From Megaustenia siamemsis (taxonomy: Eukaryota; Mollusca; Gastropoda; Stylommatophora; Ariophantidae), in assembly GCA_032433765.1 (NCBI GenBank), contig JAVIAB010000156.1, positions 88,803,150-88,867,149 on the forward strand: a stretch of DNA of 64,000 nt, given 5' to 3'. Under the pieces are notes generated by a model. That model was not told the DNA's origin and did not search any database. It was given only the letters and a program-made list of their open reading frames with translations. Below are positions 21,920 to 30,435 of this stretch, piece after piece. How positions within the stretch are numbered: the first letter of the stretch is position 1; each line of letters begins with the position of its first letter. The position numbers and the translations under genes were made by a program.

Positions 21920-22228
21920 GCAGAACTCAAGCGCCTGTACACACAGCTACAAATCTACAAAACCAAGACAATGAGGAAGGACAACCCACACATCTCCAAG
22001 CGTAGAGGTGGACGGAAGCAAGGAAATCGTCGCTTCTCATTTCAGGCATTTCACATCAAGCATCGCCACCAGCATGACCATGAGCATGAACATGAAATGT
22101 CCAAGACACCAGAGGAGTCTACGAACTCAGCCGAGGCTATGACATTTTCTATAGAGCCTAGCGTCAAAGAGGAGCCTAATGAAGGCAGGCCGGTCCCTTC
22201 TGTTACTTTTAAAGCTGGACACAAATAA
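21920..22228 (+). CDS. Exon of a GPR158/GPR179-like class C orphan GPCR, probably terminal
   Basis: The acceptor CCCTCTGCAG (AG at 21918-21919) follows a good pyrimidine tract. The phase-0 start reads AELKRLYTQLQIYKTKTM, then RKDNPHISKRRGGRKQGNRR, and ends VPSVTFKAGHK with TAA at 22226-22228 (102 codons). The amphipathic block followed by NPH.SKRR is the part I recognise as the proximal cytoplasmic tail of GPR158/GPR179. Around residues 38-52 is a histidine tract (HIKHRHQHDHEHEHE), encoded partly by a CATGAN hexamer repeat. VKEEP fits a sumoylation-type psi-K-x-E motif. No VCPWE motif, repeated in vertebrate GPR158/179 tails, is present. If the stop is used the tail is short; an alternative donor at AGAG|GTGGAC (about 22010) cannot be excluded. 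Confidence 0.8.
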   Translation, partial: AELKRLYTQLQIYKTKTMRKDNPHISKRRGGRKQGNRRFSFQAFHIKHRHQHDHEHEHEMSKTPEESTNSAEAMTFSIEPSVKEEPNEGRPVPSVTFKAGHK

Positions 22229-22534
22229 CGGGTTTTCACTGTGCATAAATTATGTTAATTTTGTAATCATATCTTCCTGTTTGATATTTACGTGTGGGAG
22301 TAGAAGCTCTCGGTGGAGAGTTATCAGTGAAACTAAGCAGAACATAGTTGCTTGTATCTGGGGAAATCGTGAGGTGAAGATGATGTTGCCTTGAGACAGG
22401 TTTTGCTTCTTCGTACACGACTGGTACACATCCAGGCTGTTTCCTTCTACTGCTATGGGAACACGTTACAAGGAATATCTTGTGTTCAGGATTCTATTGT
22501 TACAGCATTATCTTGTTCCGTTGTCAGCTGTGTG
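22229..22534 (+). other. Probable 3' UTR and adjoining spacer
   Basis: Single-copy sequence after the receptor stop codon. I see no AATAAA within it; the nearest A-rich candidates (GCATAAATTATG) are weak. If the mRNA is longer, its 3' UTR would run into the following minisatellite. Confidence 0.4.
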
Positions 22535-24245
22535 AGCACCAAGACTGTTGAAGAGTTAGCTGTTTGGAGCACCAAGACTGTTGTAGGCGTGCTTGGAGCA
22601 CCACGACTATTGTAGAGACCAGTGTCATTTGTTTGGAGCACCAAGACTGCTGTAGAGACAAGTGTCATCTGTTTGGAGCACCACGACTGTAGAGACCAGT
22701 GTCATCTGTTTGGAGCACCACGACTGTAGAGACCAGCGTCATCTGTTTGGAGCACCAAGACTGCTGTAGAGACCAGTGTCATTTGTTTGAAGCACCAAGA
22801 CTGCTGTAGAGACCAGTGTCATCTGTTTGGAGCACCAAGACTGCTGTAGAGACCAGTGTCATCTGTTTGGAGCACCAAGACTGCTGTAGACACCAGTGTC
22901 ATTTGTTTGGAGCACCAAGACTGCTGTAGAGACCAGTGTCATCTGTTTGGAGCACCACAACTGTAGAGACCAGTGTCATCTGTTTGGAGCACCACGACTG
23001 TAGAGACCAGCGTCATCTGTTTGGAGCACCACGACTGTAGAGACCAGTGTCATCTGTTTGGAGCACCACGACTGTAGAGACCAGTGTCATCTGTTTGGAG
23101 CACCACAACTGTAGAGACCAGTGTCATCTGTTTGGAGCACCACGACTGTAGAGACCAGCGTCATCTGTTTGGAGCACCACGACTGTAGAGACCAGTGTCA
23201 TCTGCTTGGAGCACCACGACTGTAGAGACCAGTGTCATCTGTTTGGAGCACCACAACTGTAGAGACCAGTGTCATCTGTTTGGAGCACCACAACTGTAGA
23301 GACCAGTGTCATCTGTTTGGAGCACCACGACTGTAGATACCAGTGTCATCTGTTTGGAGCACCACGACTGTAGACACTAGTGTCATCTGTTTGAAGCACC
23401 ACGACTGTTGTAGAGACCAGTGTCATCTGTTTGAAGCAGCACGACTGTTGTAGACACCAGTGTCATCTGTTTGAAGCAGCACGACTGTTGTAGAGACCAG
23501 TGTCATCTGTTTGAAGCACCACGACTGTTGTAGACACCAGTGTCATCTGTTTGAAGCACCACGACTGTTGTAGACACCAGTGTCATCTGTTTGAAGCACC
23601 ACGACTGTTGTAGAGACCAGTGTCATCTGTTTGAAGCACCACGACTGTTGTAGAGACCAGTGTCATCTGTTTGAAGCACCACGACTGTTGTAGACGCCAG
23701 TGTCATATGTTTGTGCACCAAGACTGGTATAGTGTCATCTGTTTGGAGCACCACGACTGTTGTAGAGACCAGTGTCATCAGTTTGAGCACTACGACTGTT
23801 GTAGAGACCAGTGTCATCAGTTTGAGCACTACGATTGTTGTAGAGACCAGTGTCATCTGTTTGGAGCACCACGACTGTTGTAGAGACCAGTGTCATCTGT
23901 TTGGAGCACCACGACTGTTGTAGAGACCAGTGTCATCTGTTTGGAGCACCACGACTGTTGTAGAGACCAGTGTCATCTGTTTGAGCACCACGACTGTTGT
24001 TGAGACCAGTGTCATCTGTTTGGAGCACCAAGACTGTCGTAGAGTCATCTGTTTGGAGCACAAAGACTGTTGTAGAGTCATCTGTTTGGAGCACCAAGAC
24101 TGTCGTAGAGTCATCTGTTTGGAGCACCAAGACTGTCGTAGAGTCATCTGTTTGGAGCACCAAGACCGTTGTAGCGTCATCTGTTTGGAGCACCAAGACT
24201 GTTGTAGAGTCATCTGTTTGGAGCACCAAGACTGTTGTAGAGACT
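22535..24245. repeat. Minisatellite, 40/37-bp units
   Basis: The unit is GTTTGGAGCACCAAGACTGC plus TGTAGAGACCAGTGTCATCT (40 bp); a 37-bp form lacks one TGT in ACGACTGTAGAG. Variants are zoned: 40-bp at the left, 37-bp at 22950-23390, 40-bp with TTGAAGCA at 23390-23700, and a short CGTAGAGTCATCTG form (about 31 bp) at 24020-24240. The first units grade from the spacer, which has single related copies near 22530-22610. Confidence 0.95.
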
Positions 24246-24690
24246 AGTGTCAGTTGTATCAGAAAACAAAACAGATCAATAACCTGACTTTCGTCGGCCA
24301 TGTCAGTCACATTTCACTGATACTTCTTGATCGTTGGCGTCTGGCCTACGTCGGATGAGATGCTGTTGGTTGTCCCATTTTTCTTCAATGATATCATTGC
24401 TGTTGTTGTAAATATCTCATTGTCAGAATAACGTCATATTTTTTGTTCACTTTCTTCATTATTTATTCAGCATTTGATGACATCATCAAGGAAGCATTGA
24501 GTATCTTGTTTGTCTCATTTTATGACCTGTTTGTGAGATTTTGTTTGGCATATCAGAGAACAATTGTCAAAGATCAAAGGGTCAGAATACATTATCATGA
24601 ACTACATATTGGACACACAGTCACCATCATCTTCATTGTTTCCGCATTGGCGACCATAGGGCACGATTTCACCCTGTCCTTTCCAATGAA
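24246..24690. other. Single-copy spacer, possibly old transposon sequence
   Basis: No family is recognised with confidence. A plus-strand open stretch after an acceptor-like TTATTTATTCAG (about 24472) reads FDDIIKEALSILFVSF but matches nothing I know. GACCATAGGGC near 24653 resembles the CCCATAGGGCG of the RTE-A 3' UTR, too short to assign. Confidence 0.4.
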
Positions 24691-27270
24691 TGCTGTCATT
24701 GGTTCTCCTGTCCACCACCTGATGCTGTCATTGGTTCTCCTGTCCACCACCTGATGCTGTCATTGGTTCTCCTGTCCACCGCCTGATGCTGTAATTGGTT
24801 CTCCTGTCCACCACCTGATGCTGTAATTGGTTCTCCTGTACACATTCCTGATGCTGTCATTGGTTCTCCTGTACACATTCCTGATGCTGTCATTGGTTCT
24901 CCTGTCCACCACCTGATGCTGTCATTGGTTCTCCTGTCTACCACCTGATGCTGTCATTGGTTCTCCTGTCCACCACCTGATGCTGTAATTGGTTCTCCTG
25001 TCCACCGCCTGATGCTGTAATTGGTTCTCCTGTACACATTCCTGATGCTGTCATAGGTTCTCCTGTCTACATACGGATGCTGTCATAGGTCCTCCTGCCA
25101 CTTCCTGATGCTGTCAGTGGTTCTCCTGCCTACCTCCTGACGATGTTATAGGTTCTTCTGCCTACCTCCTGATGCTGTCATAGGTTCTCCTGCCTAAATC
25201 ATGATGCTTTCATAGGTTCTTCTGCCTACCACCTGATGCTGTCATAGGTACTCCTGCCCACCTCCTGATGCTGTCATAGGTTCTCCTGCCCACCTCCTGA
25301 TGCTGTCATAGGTTCTCCTGCCCACCTCCTGATGCTGTCATAGGTTCTCCTGCCCACCTCCTGATGCTGTTCTCCTGCCCAGCTCCTGGTGCTATCATAG
25401 GTTCTTCTGCCTACCTCCTGTTGCTGTCATAGGTTCTCCTGGTCACCTCCTGATGTTATCATAGGTTCTCCTGCCTACCTCCTGGTGCTATCATAGGTTC
25501 TTCTGCCTACCTCCTGGTGCTGTCATAGGTTCTCCTGGTCACCTCCTGATGTTATCATAGGTTCTCCTGGTCACCTCCTGGTGCTATCATAGGTTCTTCT
25601 GCCTACCTCCTGGTGCTATCATAGGTTCTTCTGCCTACCTCCTGGTGCTGTCATAGGTTCTCCTGGTCACCTCCTGATGTTATCATAGGTTCTCCTGCCC
25701 ACCTCCTGACGCTGTAATAGGTTCTCCTGCCCACTTCCTGACGCTGTAATAGGTTCTCCTGCCCACTTCCTGACGCTGTAATAGGTTCTCCTGCCCACCT
25801 CCTGACGCTGTAATAGGTACTCCTGCCCACCTCCTGATGCTGTAATAGGTTCTCCTGCCCACCTCCTGACGCTGTAATAGGTTCTCCTGCCAACCTCCTG
25901 ACGCTGTAATAGGTTCTCCTGCCCACCTCCTGACGCTGTAATAGGTTCTCCTGCCCACCTCCTGACGCTGTAATAAATTCTCCTGCCCACCTCCTGACGC
26001 TGTAATAGGTTCTCCTGCCCACCTCCTGACGCTGTAATAGGTTCTCCTGCCCACCTCCTGACGTTGTAATAGGTTCTCCTGCCCACCTCCTGACGCTGTA
26101 ATAGGTTCTCCTGTCCACATCCTGACGCTGTCATAGGTTCTCCTGCCCACCTCCTGATGCTGTAATTTGTTCTCCTGCTTACCTCCTGATGATGTCATAG
26201 GTTCTTCTGCCCACCTCCTGATGCTGTCATAGGTACTCCTGCCCACCTCCTGATGCTGTCATAGGTTCTTCTGCCCACCTCCTGATGCTGCCATAGGTTC
26301 TTCTGCCCACCTCCTGATGCTGTCATAGGTTCTCCTGCCCACCTCCTGACGCTGTAATAGGTTCTCCTGTCCACATCCTGACGCTGTCATAGGTTCTCCT
26401 GCCCACCTCCTGATGCTGTAATTTGTTCTCCTGCTTACCTCCTGATGATGTCATAGGTTCTCCTGCCCACCTCCTGATGCTGTAATTTGTTCTCCTGCTT
26501 ACCTCCTGATGATGTCATAGGTACTCCTGCCCACCTCCTGATGCTGTCATAGGTTCTCCTGCCCACCTCCTGACGCTGTAATAGGTTCTCCTGCCCACCT
26601 CCTGACGCTGTAATAGATTCTCCTGCCCACCTCCTGACGCTGTAATTCTTTCTCCTGCCTACCTCCTGATGATGTCATAGGTACTCCTGCCCACCTCCTG
26701 ATGCTGTCATAGGTTCTCCTGCCCACCTCCTGATGCTGTCATAGGTACTCCTGCCCACCTCCTGACGCTGTAATAGGTTCTCCTGCCCACCTCCTGATTC
26801 TGTCATAGGCTCTCCTGCCCACCTCCTGACGCTGTCATAGGCTCTCCTGCCCACCTCCTGATGCTGTCATAGGTTCTCCTGCCCACCTCCTGATGCTGTC
26901 ATAGGTTCTCCTGCCCACCTCCTGATGCTGTCATAGGTTCTCCTGCCCACCTCCTGATGCTGTCATAGGTTCTCCTGCCCACCTCCTGATGCTGTCATAG
27001 GCTCTCCTGCCCACCTCCTGACGCTGTCATAGGTTCTCCTGCCCACCTCCTGATGCTGTAATTTGTTCTCCTGCTTAACTCCTGACGCTGTCATAGGTTC
27101 TCCTGCCCACCTCCTGATGCTGTCATAGATTCTTCTGCCTACCTCCTGATGCTGTCATAGGTTCTCCTGCCTACCTCCTGATGCTTTCATAGGTACTCCT
27201 GCCTACCTCTTTATGCTGTTCTTCTATCCACCTCCTGATGCTGTTATCCTGTCCACCTCCTGATGCTGTC
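24691..27270. repeat. Minisatellite, 32-bp unit
   Basis: The unit is GGTTCTCCTGCCCACCTCCT plus GATGCTGTCATA (32 bp), roughly 80 copies. The left zone uses TCATTGGTTCTCCTGTCCACC; a central zone (25690-26110) uses GACGCTGTAATAGG. Blocks with TAATTTGTTCTCCTGCTTACC recur at about 26160, 26420, 26485 and 27060. The three overlapping minus-strand open frames arise because 32-bp units cycle through all frames. Confidence 0.95.
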
Positions 27271-27279
27271 AATCTTTGT

Positions 27280-27715
27280 CTGCCTCTACCTCATTTTGGC
27301 TTACATTTGTCCTTCCAACATAATCTGTAGATTATTGTGTCTCATATGTTGTCCTTAAAAATTAAATTGTCTTGTTCCGAATTGTCTTCTGAATTGTGTT
27401 GTGATTTTTCTCCAAGACTTCATTGTTTTCTGCCCTCTCTGTCCATGCAAGTCTTCTAGAAATCCACATTTCAGCAGCTTCATTTTTCTTCCATTTTTTT
27501 TATTTAGTGTCCATGTTTCTGCACAATAAAGGGATATTGAGTAAATATAACATTTTATTACTCACAGTTTTATTTCTGGTGGCATTTGTATTGATGTGAG
27601 TTTAGCTGTCATGTTGTTAAAATGTGTTTTCTCTTTCCTATTCTTTTGTTTACTTCTGTTTTGTTTTTCTCCATGGTTTCCTTTGAAGTGGGTATTCGAT
27701 CGCTCCCACAGCCAG
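27280..27715 (-). pseudogene. Decayed LINE fragment (RT C-terminal region)
   Basis: On the minus strand one frame reads SISLYCAETWTLNKKNGRKM. A shifted frame continues AAEMWISRRLAWTERAENNE, matching the C-terminal pattern of RTE-type LINEs (YGAETWTL... AAEMWFLRRML..WT). At least one frameshift and several stops are present. An AATAAA at 27523-27528 belongs to this sequence and is not evidence of a gene end. Confidence 0.7.
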
Positions 27716-28710
27716 GACTTGCCTGGACATGCCTGGACAAACCTGGACATGCCCGCACATGCCTGGACATGCCTGGATATGCCTGGACATGCCTGGACAT
27801 GTCTGGACATGCCTGGACAAGCCTTGACATGCCCGGACATGACTGGACATGCCTGGATATTCCTGGACATGCCTGGACATGCCTAGACATGTCTGGATAT
27901 GCCTCACCATGCCTGGATATGCATGGACATGCCTAGATATGCCTGGATATGCCTGGACATGTCTGGATATGCCTGGACATGCCTGGACAAGCCTTGACAT
28001 GCCCGGACATGCCTGGACAAGCCTTGACATGCCCGGACAAGCCTTGACATGCCCGGACATGCCTGGACATGCCTGGATATTCCTGGACATGCCTGGACAT
28101 GCCTAGACATGTCTGGATATGCCTGGACATGCCTGGATATGCATGGACATGCCTAGATATGCCTGGATATGCCTGGACATGTCTGGATATGCCTGGGCAT
28201 GCCTGGACAAGCCTTGACATGCCCGGACATGCCTGGACATGCCTGGATATGCATGGACATGCCTGGATATGCATGGACATGCCTAGATATGCCTGGATAT
28301 GCCTGGACATGTCTGGATATGCCTGGGCATGCCTGGACAAGCCTTGACATGCCCGGACATGCCTGGACATGCCTGGATATGCATGGACATGCCTGGACAT
28401 GCCTAGACATGTCTGGATATGCCTGGACATGCCTGGATATGCATGGACATGCCTAGATATGCCTGGATATGCCTAGACATGGCTGGATATGTCTGGACAT
28501 GCCTGGACATGCCTAGACATGTCTGGATATGCCTGGACATGCCTGGATACGCATGGACATGCCTAGATATGCCTGGATATGCCTAGACATGTCTGGATAT
28601 GCCTGGACATGCCTGGTAAAACCTGGACATGCCTGGACAAGCCTGGACTTGTCTGACCATCCCTGGACATGTCTAGTCATGCCTGGACATCCCTGGACAA
28701 GCCTGGACAC
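27716..28710. repeat. Minisatellite, 10-bp unit GGACATGCCT, ~98 copies, no indels
   Basis: Every unit from 27721 to about 28700 is exactly 10 bp, with no insertion or deletion visible. Substitution variants are GGATATGCCT, AGACATGTCT, GGACAAGCCT, TGACATGCCC and GGGCATGCCT. Blocks recur 220 bp apart (27851 and 28071) and 130 bp apart (28191 and 28321). GGACATGCCT, AGACATGTCT, GGGCATGCCT and GGACAAGCCT all fit the p53-family half-site RRRCWWGYYY; the GGATAT form does not. Overlapping open frames are artefacts of a 30-bp (3-unit) codon cycle. Confidence 0.97.
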
Positions 28711-29045
28711 GATTCTTATGCACAACTCACTTCACTCTTTTCTTTCAGAGGTTCATCATTTCTGATTCCTCCACCTCATCCCCTGTCACTGACTTCATGC
28801 ATTCAGCGCTGACATTTACATAGCATTTCTCACAGCCCACTCATGCCATTTAGCCACCTCACTTGTGTCATTTAGCCACCACATTCATGCATTCAGCGCT
28901 GACATTTACAAAGCATTTCTCACACCCCACTCATGCCATTTAGCCACCTCACTTGTGTCATTTAGCCACCACATTCATGTCATTTAGCCACACTACTCAT
29001 GTCATTCAGCCAGTCAGTTAAGACTTTTGCCCGAGTTGTAGCTAC
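28711..29045. repeat. Spacer with a 90-bp direct duplication
   Basis: ATTCAGCGCTGACATTTACA occurs at 28801 and 28891, and the flanking sequence of about 90 bp is nearly identical. It also contains small TCATTTAGCCACC repeats up to about 29010. An acceptor-like CTCTTTTCTTTCAG (AG at 28747-28748) is followed by 24 open codons and a TAG. Confidence 0.8.
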
Positions 29046-29049
29046 AGCT

Positions 29050-30424
29050 AAGCACAAGGAGGAGTCATGTCATGAATTAGATAGTGAAAGTGCCATGCCA
29101 TGAGCTTAGATAGTGAGAGAGACATGTCATGAGCTAGATAGTGAGAGAGCCATGTCATGAGCTAGGTATTGAGACATTTCATGAGCTAGATAGTGAGAGA
29201 GTCATGACATGAGTTAGATAGTGAGAGAGACATGTCATGAGTTAGATAGTGAGAGAGCCATGTCATGAGCTAGATAATGAGAGAGCCATGTCATGAGCTA
29301 GATAATGAGAGAGCCATGTCATAAGCTAGATAGTGAGAGAGCCATGTCATAAGCTAGATAATGAGAGAGCCATGTCATGAGCTAGATAATGAGAGAGCCA
29401 TGTCATAAGCTAGATAGTGAGAGAGTCATGTCATGAGCTAGATAATGAGAGAGCCATGTCATAAGCAAGATAGTGAGAGAGTCATGTCATGAGCTAGGTA
29501 TTGAGACATTTCATGAGCTAGATAGTGAGAGAGTCATGTCATGAGCTAGGTATTGAGACATTTCATGAGCTAGATAGTGAGAGAGTCATGTCATGAGCTA
29601 GGTATTGAGACATTTCATGAGCTAGATAGTGAGAGAGCCATGTCATGTGCTAGGTATTGAGACATTTCATGAACTAGATAGTGAGAGAGCCATGTCATGA
29701 GCTAGGTATTGAGACATTTCATGAGCTAGATAGTGAGAGAGCCATGTCATGAGCTAGGTATTGAGACATTTCATGAGCTAGATAGTGAGAGAGCCATGTC
29801 ATGAGCTAGGTATTGAGACATTTCATGAGCTAGATAGTGAGAGAGCCATGTCATGAGCTAGGTATTGAGACATTTCATGAGCTAGATAGTGAGAGAGCCA
29901 TGTCATGAGCTAGGTATTGAGACATTTCATGAGCTAGATAGTGAGAGAGCCATGTCATGAGCTAGGTATTGAGACATTTCATGAACTAGATAGTGAGAGA
30001 GCCATGTCATGAGCTAGGTATTGAGACATTTCATGAGCTAGATAGTGAGAGAGCCATGTCATGAGCTAGGTATTGAGACATTTCATAAGCTAGATAGTGA
30101 GAGAGTCATGTCATGAGCTAGGTTTTGAGACATTTCATGAGCTAGATAGTGAGAGAGTCATGTCATGAGCTAGGTATTGAGACATTTCATGAGCTAGATA
30201 GTGAGAGAGTCATGTCATGAGCTAGGTAGTGAGACATTTCATGAGCTAGATAGTGAGAGAGTCATGTCATGAGCTAGGTATTGAGACATTTCATGAGCTA
30301 GATAGTGAGAGAGTCATGTCATGAGCTAGGTATTGAGACATTTCATGAGCTAGATAGTGAGAGAGCCATGTCATGAGCTAGGTATTGAGACATTTCATGA
30401 GCTAGATAGTGAGAGAGCCATGTC
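29050..30424. repeat. Minisatellite, 28-bp unit, changing to a 50-bp composite unit (left part)
   Basis: The basic unit is ATGAGCTAGATAGTGAGAGA plus GCCATGTC (28 bp). From about 29480 it alternates with a 22-bp form, ATGAGCTAGGTATTGAGACATTTC, giving a 50-bp composite repeated about 19 times. The array is interrupted at 30436-33091 by a LINE and resumes after it. Confidence 0.95.
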
Positions 30425-30435
30425 ATGAGCTAGAT

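Noticed and set aside
24472..24690. Exon reading FDDIIKEALSILFVSF after an acceptor-like TTATTCAG
   Set aside because: No similarity I can name, and the open frame simply runs into the next minisatellite without a donor.
27523..27528. AATAAA as a poly(A) signal for the receptor gene
   Set aside because: It is 5.3 kb downstream across two arrays and lies in a decayed antisense LINE.
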